A stretch of DNA of 64,000 bases, taken from NCBI GenBank assembly GCA_033980235.1, contig CM067075.1, positions 28,193,650 to 28,257,649 of the forward strand, given 5' to 3'. Under the pieces are notes generated by a model. It saw nothing but the letters and a program-made list of their open reading frames with translations, did not search any database and had not been told where the DNA came from. Below are positions 47,421 to 60,400 of the stretch, piece by piece; the first letter of the stretch is position 1, and every line of letters begins with the position of its first letter. Origin of the DNA: Diadema setosum. Lineage: Eukaryota > Echinodermata > Echinoidea > Diadematoida > Diadematidae. The position numbers were made by a program, and so were the translations under genes.

Positions 47421-47536
47421 AAAGTGCAAAAGCCACCGCAATCGCTGATGGTTCGGAACGGTGCTACAGGTTTTCAACTTTATTCCCCCTGAAACACTAA
47501 TTACAGGAACTGCCATGCATTGTAACATAATACCTG

Positions 47537-47653
47537 GGCCCTGTTTTATGAAGAGTTAAAATTGATTATATAGTTGATTTCAGCTGTAAGTCTATGGCAG
47601 CCTGTGTGGTAAGGAAATCGATTTTATCTCGATAAAACGGGGCCCTGTTATAA
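47537..47653. mobile_element. Small MITE with GGGCCCTGTTTTAT ends
   Basis: GGGCCCTGTTTTAT and ATAAAACGGGGCCC bound about 117 bp. The internal GTTAAAATTGATTATA and AAATCGATTTTATC also pair loosely. The target duplication is not clear. Confidence 0.65.
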
Positions 47654-50411
47654 TGATTATAGAATGTTATAATTGATGTACTTTAAAGGCAATATTTCGA
47701 ACATGAGCTGAACTAATGAGCCGAGTTGTGATGGAGGGTACTTATACTTATTGGTATCAGACACCAAGACAGTTAAAGTCGATGACGGTTACCTGTTTGG
47801 GATTCTTAACCACTCATTCTCTTCGATTATTAGACCCATCTGGTTTTAGTTTGCTGTGACCATGCATATAACTGGAGGATGCAAACTGGGTCAGATCGGG
47901 TCAAAGACAGGGTTGTAGTTCTTTTTTTTTTTCAGAAGAAGAAAAAATCAAACAAACAAACAAGAAAGGACCAAAAACTAGAGTGGAACTGAACTAGGCT
48001 GACCCCTTTCGAAGTCATAACAGGGTATCATGTTAAAGTGAATGGTTAATGAGATTTGCAACAATTAATGTCGACGTATAATCATGTCTTTTATATCTTA
48101 ATGCAATCCAGGGAGTCTACACATGCCGTGTGCTATGTTGGCCCACACATCGAATGGCGTACGTTGTTTGCGGTGCAAACCAGTTCATGTAGAATGTAGG
48201 CAGGTTCATCTGTTGATTAAATATGCAAACTAATTTTAATTGATGGTGCGCATGTCGGGTCGACGTACAAGGTTCACAATACAAATGCTGATACTATGCA
48301 TCTGTTCAAATCGTGTAATTACATAAATTACCTTCTGTCATTTCGAGAGGATCATGTGGATTCTTTTCTTTTAATGTATGAATGTGCAATTTTAATCATA
48401 GAAAAAGGCAGAGCAAATCTGCCATCGCTTCGAATGTTGTGCCATATGAGAGAAGGCAATCTGTAAATCTATGCAAATAAAGTGGCTAAACGAAAATCAT
48501 AATATATCCAAAGCGCATAATATGTGTCATGTCTTAATTCTTTGTTCACAAGTACGTCTTGTTGGCCATTATCTGTTGCTGAGAAAGTTAAAGCTAGTAA
48601 CTGCTAGTAACTGAAATCATAGTTGTTGTTGTTGTTGTTGTTGGTTTTTTTTTTGTTACATTGTGTTTGGGAGAGAGAAAGAGAAGAGAGTGGAGCAGCA
48701 AAAAGGCGCCTGTCAAAAGACGGAACCTTACAGCGAAGAACCGTGAGAGGGCGACATTCGTTGACGAACAGCACAGCAGAGCCTTCTACCTTCTATTAGA
48801 AGGCTCTGACGAACAGTGGTGGTCGGCTGTGACCTGGCAAAGCTACATTGTACGTAGGCCCTACTACATACTGTAGTACATGTATCTCGTTTATGGCGAT
48901 TTCGAGATATTCACGTTTTAACTTCAAATGCTTACCTTTTATCATGTAGTAGGTTACATAACTTGGAATGGTATTCTGATAAAAAAAAAAAAAAAAAAAA
49001 AATGGACACAATATTTTTGTAAAATTTAAATACGACGTCATAATTCGGCCCGCCGTGATCTGGCAAAACGACCTATCTCGTTTTCGGCGTTTTCGAGATA
49101 AATGCTTGCCGCTTATTATGTAGTGAGTTACATAACTTGGAATGGTATTCTGTAACAAAAAGTGAACATAATATTTTTTGTACAATTCAAAACACGAATT
49201 CATCATCAGCTGTTTGGAAATATTTGAAAGATACGTGGTTCTGCCGGATTAATGCGGAGGTAAATCCCGGAGGGTTAACATTTATAGACACGCAAATATT
49301 ATACGCTCACACATAAAGATACACATTGTAGGCCTACTCACAAGCATACTGTACAAGCCCACATACATGCACACACACAGACAACAAACGCACTCCTGTA
49401 TACACACAGAGACATTCAACCTGATTCATCAAATCAACTTTTTCTGGGCATCAACTCCGCTACTATTATACATCTCTTGTCTCAACACATAAACCCGGAT
49501 GCAGCGAACAAAGTACTGTAGTAATGAGTAGGCCTCTTTCACCATATACTCTCAGCGTCATTCTCAAAACAGCACAACATGGACGAGTGCATGCATTGAC
49601 GTACGAAGAGAGTGCAAAATGGGCAAAAACCTCGTTAGCTAGATCGGAGATATGAAGTGTATGAAATACTTAACTACAAAAAGAAGGAAATTTTAAGGTC
49701 GCAAATTAAGTATTTCGGGCAAATGTTAACCTAGCTGACAACTAATTATTTCAGAAAGCGGCTTTTCCATTATACTGGTATAATGATATTTTACATATTC
49801 AAATGTAAATGACAAACACTACACAACCAGTCTTCAGTCAAAACATTCAGGCTTTTATTTTGCTTGAGTTTATATACTGTATTTCTTCTACCATGATTAC
49901 AAATTAATATTCAAGTACTTCAAACACCTGACGACAGGTGTAATACATTCTTTGGACACATTTGCAATACACAAAATGAGAAAAATACACCCAGATGATC
50001 CCATTCATATCTTGCAGTAAGAAATTCCTCACTTCTCTGAACGAACATTATGATTACTCCACGACACGGCACGGGTACGCTTCGTTTCCCATGGTGCACC
50101 GCAGGCATGTCATTTGTCTGCTCTTCAATAGTGATAGCAACAGAGCAGACACTTTATTGTGGAACGAGACACAAGATATCTAATTCTGACTGATCGGTTC
50201 ATCTCACCAAATTACTACTGTCAACTTCAATCGGCACACTGAGCTCTGCCAATGGAGCATTTTGGTATACATATACAATATAGTACTGTTTTGTATCGGT
50301 AGGTTTTGGTATTTAAATAGTAAATACAGAACCAAGTTACAACAATCCTGAACAAAAAAAAAAAAAAAAAAAAAAAAAAACCCGGATCAATGATTTTCAA
50401 ATCATCGCCAG

Positions 50412-50567
50412 TAAAGCCCGCCGCACACTACGACTTTCGGTCGCACGACTGACCAACTTTGGATCCGAAATAAATCATTAATAGCCCAAGAATAAACAGG
50501 CTTGTTCATTTCAGATCCAAAGTCTGTAAGTGGAGCGACCGAAAGTCGTATAGTGTGCGGTGGTCTT
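50412..50567. mobile_element. Small MITE with CCGCACACTACGAC ends
   Basis: GCCGCACACTACGACTTTCG at the left and CGAAAGTCGTATAGTGTGCG at the right, with TTTGGATC/GATCCAAA pairing inside, about 155 bp. Resembles hAT-type MITEs. The duplication is not resolved. Confidence 0.65.
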
Positions 50568-51984
50568 AAGACCGCTTCAGATTCATCGCGACACTTACAC
50601 CAGGAAGATCATCCTATATGGCATCACATACATTTCATTCAGTGTTGAAGCACACACAACTACTTCTTTAATAGCACCGTACCCCTTCCTAGTAATGGTG
50701 TTCCCTCGTAGTAAACACAATAAACGTACATGCCTTACACAATAGGCGCGGTCACATCATCGCACGGCAAAACTTTACAACACATTTTTTTTTTTTGTTT
50801 TTTTTTTTTTTTTTTTTTTACTTCTCCAGAAGAAGGAGGGGATTCCGTGAAGCCATCAGACATAGTCCCCTTCGAATATATCCCCGACGACAAGATACAA
50901 AATTATGTTTTGCTCTATTCTGTGATATGGTCTACAGGTACATGTGTGGTGGGGAAGTCGTCCGTGTAATGCACTATCAATCATTTGATAGCCCGACACA
51001 AAACTCTTTTTCTCTAAATTTTGATCAAAGAATAACAATCGATATGCAGATATAATGAACAACAACCACCATCAAGCTATGCAGATAGATTGTCGAGTTT
51101 ATAGGCGCCAAGTTCCTTGGAGGGAACTTTGAAATACTGATCTCATGGGTGCTGCTTAATAAACATGCAATTGCCTCCTAGCAGTGGCTTAAAATCAATC
51201 TAAATTTCAAACAAACAAATAAAAAAAAAAGTCAACGAATTGTCAACAATTATGACTATTTTCTGTTTCCTTAAAAAAAAAAAAATCAAAACAAAAGTAA
51301 TAAAACACAAACCAACAACGGACTTCATACTGCGTCACGCCGAGTTGTTTGAATTCAATAGGTGTGTCGCTCATGTTGTTGAGGGATAATAATACGGTTG
51401 ATTATCGAGTTGTGAGTAACTATGTACATGAGTTTAATTTAGTAACTAAAAATGGAAATATGAGAGAGCAATTACAACAGTAATGTATCCGTGGCGTCTA
51501 TACAAACGACCTTTGATGATGATTATGATTACGATAACAAGAAGCAAAATCATCGTCGTCGTCGTCATCATCATCATCATCATCATCATCACCATTATAA
51601 TCGTAACATCAACGTCATCAATAGTACTATCAATAATAATGAATATCGGCAGCATGGATAAAAGCAGATTCTTTAGCACGTGTAGTACATTTTGTATTCC
51701 CACGGACACCAACTATTCAAACAATTAATGCCATTGTTAGTTCACAAAATTACATACAATATTTGTACAATGAGTATCAAGTGAGAATAATCTACCAACC
51801 AGTATGAAGAAGAATAAATTAATAAGAATTTCATATGTCTGATCACCAAAGTGAGTAATGCCTCAGCGCGCAAACTTGCACAGAGATAAGTGGGTAACTG
51901 GCCACAAACGCTACAAGATTCTACCGGGGCGACTTCTGTGTCACAGTACTGTCATTGCTGCTGTACTAGGCTACGAAAATGGTA

Positions 51985-52051
51985 GTTACCATGGCAACAA
52001 AACCGCTTACAGCCAGCTGACTGGCTGTATCCCAGTTGTTGCCCTGGCAAC
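51985..52051. promoter_or_regulatory. Pair of RFX X-box-like motifs flanking a palindrome
   Basis: GTTACCATGGCAAC at 51985-51998 and GTTGCCCTGGCAAC at 52038-52051 both fit the imperfect inverted repeat bound by RFX factors (GYTRYCNNRGCAAC). Between them ACAGCCAGCTGACTGGCTGT (52009-52028) is a perfect palindrome. No recognisable gene starts nearby, so function is unproven. Confidence 0.45.
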
Positions 52052-52976
52052 TCGATGAATATATCAATGGTGTGCCCTTCCAGGCCTGTGGTACACAAAT
52101 AGGTGCACTTTAACCAAGGGGTATCCCCATGACATCTTTTTTTTTCTCTCTTTTGTTAGAAGGTGAATGAATTGATGAACTGCACAGTAATATATGACTG
52201 AAGGTTACCCCTACAGGCGAAAGCTCTTCACCAGAGTTTAATACCAAAGTAAAGGAACATTCAATATGAATCAAATGGGAGTGTACAATGAAAGACCAGA
52301 ATCACATGGAAGTGCCAATGTTACTGGCACATATAGCTCTACCAATGTATCAAAAATAATGACGAGACGTTCATTTGGTGACTTATCTAGCCATTAATTC
52401 ATCACACACAGACAAAAACATTTGCCTGCATATTAACCCACCACCAAAGAATAATATTACTGGTACAAAATACATCTGTAAAATTGTAATGGTATAAATG
52501 TCATTAATATGTTGGTACATAATTGACTTGAAAAATGACACCACATGATAAAAGAACGTATGACAAAGAGCAGCATCTCCACCAATATACCCCATCCTTC
52601 ACTCATTCAAGCTTATGGCACAGCGTGCCTGGTTGATACCGTTTGAGGGCTATTGCTAGTCACCTGGGGCGAACCATGAGGGGTCAGCATCATTCGCCCG
52701 TTTTCTTGTGTGGGTGGGTATAGGAGACCACTTCACGGTTGCGCCTTTTTTTCTTTTTCAACACCGCGTTGGCACCCTGCTCTTTGCGGTGAATGAATGA
52801 AGTGGGATAATGTACGTGCATGTGTCGTGGCTAACACACACACGGGACCTTCATTTTATGTCCTATCCGAGGGACAGAAAGCTTTGCCTCTTACTAGAGG
52901 GGACGGAATGCTTACACACAACATAGCACATCCTGATTACAAGACTGTAACGCAACCTATTATAAGCCTCCGCATT

Positions 52977-54145
52977 TGAGATCCTGCATCACTAAACCAA
53001 CAAAAAGTCGCCAGACACTGGTTATTAGTTAAGGGCAGATTCTGAGCGACCAGACTCTAAGTTTTGAAATGATGTATAACTGAATTAAAATGGACTCGCC
53101 TAACCTATCTAAACACTGGAAAGAAAATATATAATCTGGAAAAGTGTTTACTGAGAAAAGAGGCTCTAAAGTACAGGGTTTATTCAAGCACTTAAAGGAG
53201 ACCTCCGGATGATTTTCAGATTTTTACATTTGAACAATTATAAATTAGTTATAGGGGTACAGAGTTTCAGAATTTATAGTGATTGGGACGAAGGATAAGA
53301 ATGTTTTTTAAATTTATAACAAATTGCAATGAACAAGGATGATGACATGGCAGCCTCATCATGAGAATGCATGAGTTGGGGCTCAAGGAAGCAGAACAAA
53401 AGAAGAAGGCATGCATAGATTATACACAGATGAACTTGCAAGCAAGTGGTGTTGTAATGGAATTACACTGCCACATTTCTGAAATATGTGAGGCTCTATG
53501 TCATCGACACTGTTCAGTGTAATTTGTTGAAGTTTTTTCAAAGTATTGTTTCTCTGCTCAAGAACCTCAATAAATTCCACAAATCTATACATGGAACTAT
53601 CGATTTATGTATCACATGATATGAAATTATGAAAATCGTCTGGAATGCCCCTTTAATCTTACCAACTCGTGCTAGCTGTGCAATGAATGGGACAAAAAAC
53701 AATCTCTGCAGCAACAGCAATGAAGGGATTATCAAATTAAGCTAAAATTCCTCATGCTCTATTAGCACACTCTTTCCATGACTAATACCAAATTTCAAAG
53801 CAGTAGCTTTATCCTTTCAAAAGTTATTAGAGTCGAAAGGGAAGAATGTGTAAGGGTTTTTAGGAAATGAAAATTTGCTTCTAAGACATACCTGATCACA
53901 CTAATCTACCAAAAAAAAAAAAAAAAAAAAAAAAAGAAGTTGTTGAAAAAATGCTGAAAACACACTTTCCCATTCATTTTATTAATATGATCCCAAATTT
54001 AGGAATAATGTAGAAAAAGAATAGCTCTTTCAGAAAATATGAAAAAGTCGAGATTGAGTTAGCTAACCCGTTTCACCTTTTTTTAGTCCTCACGTAAAAT
54101 CAAGAGGTGCGACATTTTGTTGGTTTTGTGATGCACGGTCACATT
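52977..54145 (+). repeat. Dispersed repeat family R1, copy carrying a MITE
   Basis: Second copy of the repeat at 7384-8130, interrupted at 53192-53656 by a TTAA-flanked MITE. Shared landmarks include GATGTATAACT near 53070 and the A tract at 53913-53935. Outside the MITE the two copies remain collinear. Confidence 0.75.
53192..53656. mobile_element. TTAA-flanked MITE (piggyBac-like), copy 2, with known empty site
   Basis: TTAA (53192-53195), AGGAGACCTCCGGATGATTT and so on to GGAATGCCCCT, then TTAA (53653-53656). The related R1 copy near 7612 shows the same flanks with a single TTAA. The internal sequence matches 63037-63506 in inverse orientation. Confidence 0.88.
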
Positions 54146-54289
54146 TGTTTTGTACATGATTAAATGGGTAACTCTACACCATTTTATTGGAAGACTTTTT
54201 TTTCCACAATCATAATCATTTTTCAGACAACATTTACATCATCAACACTACAGTATGACACATCCTCTATGGCAAAGAAAGTTCAGTTT

Positions 54290-54362
54290 CTAAAAAAAAA
54301 AAAAAAAAAAAAAAAATCATATTTTTAATGCTTTTTTTTTGGGGGGGGGGGGGGGGGGGGGT
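54290..54362. repeat. A tract and G tract
   Basis: About 24 A at 54293-54316 and about 20 G at 54342-54361 separated by a T-rich spacer. Confidence 0.9.
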
Positions 54363-55084
54363 GTGCATGGCACATAATTCTCCCAAAGCAACTTCAGTCA
54401 TATAAGCATGAAAGCCCCTCTAATTTCCCCAGAAGATGATTTTCCCATGGGACGCCACATCTAGTGGCGAAATGACACTTTTGTTTTTTCCACTAGTCAG
54501 ATTTCACTTAAATTTCTGACAGTCTGCCACTGTTGTTGTTACTTTTTTTTTTCCAAATATGATGTTAATTTTCTAAGCAGTACATGATCTGCAGTGGGGT
54601 AAAGTTTGTGCATCAAGCGTCAAATGCTGGGTTTTCTTCATGTTTTCTTTTTGGTGTAAAATTAATCAAACCCCTTATGACAAAAAGAGACAAAATCATT
54701 TGTTATGACAAAATTTGACTCCATAATGCAGCAAGCGTTTTTCTTCCCTATCAGTGATTGCTTTTGCTGGACACAAATAACAAATAACATTTCATTCCAA
54801 ACTTACTACAAAAAAAAAAAGGAAGTCAGGAAAGCCAATATAAAAATCTACATATCCATACTGAGATTAAAAAACAAAAATAAGCACCTCGCAATAATAA
54901 GAATCAAATATGCAGCATGGCATTTGGGCCTACACCTAGTGGTGTTAATAGCAACACATCCTGGGTTTCATAAACTTTGGGCTTAAATCCAATAGTACAC
55001 GTATGTGAAAATTTTCGCCATGAATTTTTCCCTTAACCCCCAGTCTACAAGAATCTATTGGGTCTCCTACTGAGTCTATAGGAC

Positions 55085-55713
55085 TTAACCCTAACTAGGC
55101 CGGGCTGTTTCAGTAGATGATAGAGCTGGGGTGGCCTCCAAGGCCCCCCCGCGCCCCTCTAGATCTCCGCCATCTACCCTGACGAAAATTTGCACACACA
55201 TTGCTTGTGATGTAATCTAAAACTTGTAAAGTTGATTTTTCAAAAAAAATATCATTTATGCTAATTTATGCATAATGATGCATGAACATCAGACCTTTTG
55301 CTATAAATCACTAAATAAAGCTCAAAAACAGGCACATTTTTTGTGTAAATATTCTCTCTAGTGTCCTCTCAGCAAAGGTAGATGAAAAAAATTGTGCCAT
55401 CAGAAAAATTTTGTATGTTGTTTTTTGTATTTTTATGTATTTGTGTTTTTTTACTTTATATTTTTCATTGTTCTTTTTTGCTGAAATTCATCCGCATCAT
55501 AGTTCCGAACATAAAAATGTGCTATTAATTGATTTTACTCAATAAAACCCCAAATAATATGCTTTTATGAAATTTGACTGTAAGCACAATTTGCATTGAA
55601 ACTGTACAAGAATTCACATTTTTTGAGCAATTTTGGTGTGACATGCATGTATATATTTATGCGTAATCCCTCCCCCCCCCCCCCCCCCCCCAAACCGGCC
55701 TAGTTAGGGTTAA
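55085..55713. mobile_element. 629-bp TTAA-flanked MITE with AACCCTAACTAGGCCGG ends
   Basis: TTAACCCTAACTAGGCCGG at the left and CCGGCCTAGTTAGGGTTAA at the right are perfect inverted termini ending in TTAA. A C tract at 55673-55691 precedes the right end. No coding frame. Confidence 0.85.
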
Positions 55714-56060
55714 GAATCTTGGAGTGGATGGGTTAAAAAGTCTCATCACAAGTCTCTGATGACCACTGGTGACTCAAGGTAGAAAATTAAATAAGCTATT
55801 GCTTATTCTTGAGATTAACCTCCTCCCCCTCAAAAAAACAACAACAACGAAATGATTCATTCACATAACCTACCTATCTCAAAAAATATCCCCAACCATA
55901 CATTTTGTTTATTTTTTTTTTCTCTACTGATATCACATCTAATCATGCTGCCTTCGCAATCGAATATGCAGTGCAGAAAACCTGGAAATGTAGCCTATGA
56001 CTGCATCCACTTTCATTTCGTAATTTGCATAATTGTGCATGGAAGGTAATGGCTTGATCA

Positions 56061-56153
56061 TTAACCCACTGAGGACGAGTCCAGAGTATACTCAGGCAAG
56101 CATGTATGGGAAACGCGTGTTGTAACAAAATCAAGCTGTCCTCAATGGGTTAA
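56061..56153. mobile_element. Short TTAA-flanked MITE (93 bp), copy b
   Basis: Same family as 22260-22352 but inverted: TTAACCCACTGAGGAC at the left, GTCCTCAATGGGTTAA at the right, TTAA on both sides. Confidence 0.75.
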
Positions 56154-56936
56154 AGTGATCGTTAATCCAATGCCTACTAGAAACTGATGGATCATGTCAA
56201 AAGTTTAAGGGGATTTAGACTTTTTCAGGGGACAAGTTAATGCAATGGTGCTTCACAGGTGGTAAGTTCACCGGGCTTACAGCTATTCAGAGAAGCACAC
56301 CATAACAGTAATAGTAGCCTCAAATAGATTAGAGTGTGGTCAATCAGTCACAGGCCGTGACACTCCCCTATTTGATAAGGCACAGTAGACCAGTTTGATA
56401 ACACATTCAAATTTCATGAATACTGCTATAACAAAGACGTTTCCCCAACAAAAGGAAAGTTTGTCTGACGCTTGCCAGACATCCAAGCAATCAATGCCAC
56501 ACAAAATGCCCAAAATATTAAAATGCATCAGGTATGCACAAGTACATTGCACATGGAACAGTCTCTTACTAGGTCAAAAAATATCCATATGTCGAATTTG
56601 CATACTAGTAAAGTGGGCTTCGTTTCTCAGTCATCATTTAATATTGCATATTGGATTGTCTGGTGCACTGGACCAATGCTACAAGTAATTCGTAGACACA
56701 GACTTTTACTGGCTCAACCAGACCTGCTGATGATGATAATAGAAAACTTGAGAAGAAAAATGCAAATGAATTACAGAAGAATCACTCCCTAAACCAAGGG
56801 GTGCTTCCAGCTGATTCTTTGGTTTGGGTGATTCTTTTGATTGCTTTTGCGTGGTTGTTGTTGTTGTTATAATGTTTGGGGGGAATGGGAGACCCTCTAT
56901 TGTTGAGAGGAAGGAAATTTTGGGAGTGTAGAGCAC

Positions 56937-57217
56937 TCAGCTGGTTTCGCCCCCAGCCACTCCTGGCTGCTGCGCACGCCTCGCCTTGAGCTTCTGCCAG
57001 TATTTGTTAACCTCTGTCCCTTTCCACGATCGACTCACTCCAGATGGGAAGTACCTTATACAGAGACAATGGAAACATATATAAGAATACATAAGGAAAT
57101 ATATATAAATATACGTATGTTTGTTTGTTTTTTCTTCAAAAGGCTACAATGCTACTATTACTACAGTAAGTATTACTACAGCATCTACTAATACTACTGC
57201 TACTTCTACTACTACTG

Positions 57218-57251
<34 letters not shown>

Positions 57252-57454
57252 ATCTACTGCTACTGCTACTATTAGTAATATTACTATTACTACTCCTACA
57301 GCTACTTCTACTACTATTAGTACTTATACATCAACAACTAAAATACTACTACTACTGAGCCTTCCACCTAGGCCTTCTCCTCAGTAGTAGTAGTAGTAGT
57401 AGTAGTAGTTGTAGTAGTTGTAGTAGTAGCAGTCGTAGTAGTAGCAGCAGCAGC

Positions 57455-57498
<44 letters not shown>

Positions 57499-60400
57499 CA
57501 GCAGCAGCAGTAGTAGTAGTAGTAGTAGTAGTGATCTGTCTTTTCATTTTTAAAGTGCCATGAGCACTAAAAGGTGGACCTGTGCGCTATACAAGTACTC
57601 ACTATTATTATACTACAACCGATGATAATAATAAGAGTCATAGCTGTATAGTGGTAGTAGAATTAATCACAGTAAGGAAAATAATCAAGGGTCCTAATAA
57701 CAACATACTTTTATGTGATACAAATATACCACATGCACTCACATTTATCACATTATAGCATTCGACACATCTTAGCAGAGATTCTCTTTCATCAGCTTTG
57801 TCCTAGTTTACAAAGAAATGTATAAGAAGGTTGGTTCGGTACTCCAACTCAGGGCCAGTTCATTGCAAGACAATGGAAACCATGTGACGGCAACTGCATA
57901 TCATGGACTATTAATCAAAATGTGAAGTCCTATCAAAAGTTGTATACAAGAATAGATTTATGAACAAGAGACAGAAATATTTGTAATCGCTACCTTTCCT
58001 GGATGTGCAACAAGGCCTTCTCCTCTGCATCACTCAGCTTGTTGTGTGCAACGTTCAAATTTGATTCCACGTACTCAGGCCTGTTTGTGTAATAACGAGT
58101 GGAGAAAAAAAAAGAAGAAAATTGAACATGACAGTGTTTTCAGAACTCTGCATTATGAAGTCTAAATATATAATAGTATACTTTTTGTGCTCTCAACTTG
58201 CTTGTTTGTTTACTTTTGTTCTTGATTAGTTTTAGGTTTACACTATATCCTTTATCGAGACTCTTGTGACATTTATCCCTTTTATGAACTAAGCAATCCA
58301 TCCCCGCAGCCCTTTTGACACAATACCAACATAGAATGTTTGATGATATTCTCTTAAAATCTACATCACTATTGCAAATTTTTGAAATTATTCAACCATA
58401 CATATCATGTCTCTAATCTATAACGCATAGCTTATGCCTCAAATGTCAGGATTGACAGTTATCAAATATACAAAGAATTTCAATGCACTTTACCTTGTGC
58501 ATTGAAATTCTTCATTATTCATCACTTATTCATCACTTCTTTGGCAACTCTGAATTCTTACTGCACATACCATAAAATAAAACATGACATGGAAATGACT
58601 AAATTCATAAAATCTACACGATTCAGGAAAAAAACAAACTTTACAATAACGTGCTCAGAAACAGGCACTTCAATCTTTTGCACTGCATCGCCAATTTAAG
58701 ATTCAGTTATAATTATATCTAGCCATTACAAGGTTTCTGAAATCCTTAAAGAAATGATTAAATATATGAACAAGAAAAGGCTCAAATCAAAGGGAATCTC
58801 TCACTGCAGATACCCTATGCAACAGTACCAATGAGTAGCAAGAATTACAGTTTCAGAGTTTACCAGCACCACACTACAGAATTAACAGGTTTCCACGAAT
58901 TGATGTGTTTAACTTTGCTAACAACTGATTGGACTGACCGATCCAGTCCAACCAGGACCGTGGAGACATCGCGATGGGAGAAGGCAAAATGCAGGGCAAG
59001 TTTGGCAAAGTCCACGGAGTGCTCCCGACAGTAACTGGAGGCAGCCAGACATGTCTCTTTCACCTCGGCGGAGGCAGGGTGCCAGGCAGGGGGCCCCTGT
59101 GGGGTGAGCAGCCCCATGGAGAGGGGCGAGGCTGATATCAGCCCTATTCCTCTCTCCTATGGGGGGGGGGGGGGGGGGGGATGAAGAAAAACAAGGCAAT
59201 CGCCGAATTGTGTCTCGCCCATTCGCGTACAAGGAATTAATATTTTTTTTAACTCCCACAAGTTAATTGACCTGCTTATGACCTTTGACCTTGTGGTGAC
59301 CTTTAACACCCTAAGGGACATTCACCATCCAAGTTTGGTCACAAACAGACAAAGGGATCAAAAGTAATGAGCCATAATCGAAACGCGCCATAAAAACTTA
59401 ACATTGGGCCCTAAAAATTTGTTGACCGCTATCTGTGACCTTTGACCTTGTGATGACCTTTAAATCCCATAGGGACATTCACCGTCCAAGTTTGATCACA
59501 AACGGACATAGGGATCAAAAGTTATGAGCCACAATCAAAACGCGCCCTAAAAACATAACATTGGGCCCTTAAAAGTTTGTTGACCCCTGTCTGTGACCTT
59601 TGACCTTGTGACGACCTTCATCTCCCCAAGGGACATCTTTCATCCAAGTTTGGTCACAAACGGACAAAGGGATCAAAAGTTATGAGCCATAAACGAAATG
59701 CGGCCTAAAAACTTAACATTGAGCCCTAAAAGTTCGTTGACCCCTGTCTGTAACCTTTGAACTTGTGGTTACCTTCAACTTCCCAAGAGATATCTACCAT
59801 CACCCAAGTTTGATTGCCATTGTAGCAACATGTGCTGAATTACGTGTGATAAGAGTCTTGCAAGTAAACTTTAACGCATGACCTCAAATGACCTTTGACC
59901 TTATCATGTGACCTCTTACGGCATCATAACATGAAGGTACCCCCAGTGCATCTATCACCCAAGTTTGATTGCCATTGTAGCAACATGTGTTGAGTTACAT
60001 GTGATAAGAGAGTCTTGCAAGTAAACTTTAACGTTTGACCTCAAATGACCTTTGACCTTATCCTGTGACCTCCAACAGCACCATAACATGAAGGTACCCC
60101 CAGTGCATCTATGACCCAAGTTAAGTTGTAATCCAAGCAACTTATGTGAAGTTATTTGTCAAAAGAGAGTCTTGCAGGTAAACTTTAACATAGAAAAGAT
60201 AGTCTTGCACATACTCTTTAATATATGACCTCAAATGACCTTTGACATCATCGCATGACCTCTGACAACACCATAACATGAAGATACCCCTAGTGCTTCT
60301 ATCACCCAAGTGTGGCTGCCATTGCTGTAACAGATGCCAAGTTATGCATCATAAGAGAGTCTTGCAGGTAAACTTTAACATTTGTGACGGACGACGGACG

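Larger units (their letters stand above)
47660..52970. other. No confident gene; scattered small repeats
   Basis: Contents: GTT repeats near 48622, a ~200-bp direct duplication (about 48825-48990 and 49045-49165, sharing GTTACATAACTTGGAATGGT), A tracts at 48981 and 50349, T tracts at 50786-50819, and a (CAT)n patch near 51565. An acceptor-like CTTCTCCAG at 50821-50829 is followed by an open 120-bp segment, but no partner exon could be found. Confidence 0.55.

Noticed and set aside
48661..48876. 71-residue ORF rich in Arg/Lys/Glu
   Set aside because: No splice context or similarity; it runs into the duplicated segment at 48825.
50730..50969. Possible last exon after CTTCTCCAG
   Set aside because: The acceptor looks plausible but no partner exon, family match or compatible donor was found, and the T tract alone could create the appearance.
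53383..53735. Minus-strand ORFs in the MITE at 53192
   Set aside because: Lie within a non-coding MITE whose other copy (63037-63506) does not keep the frames.
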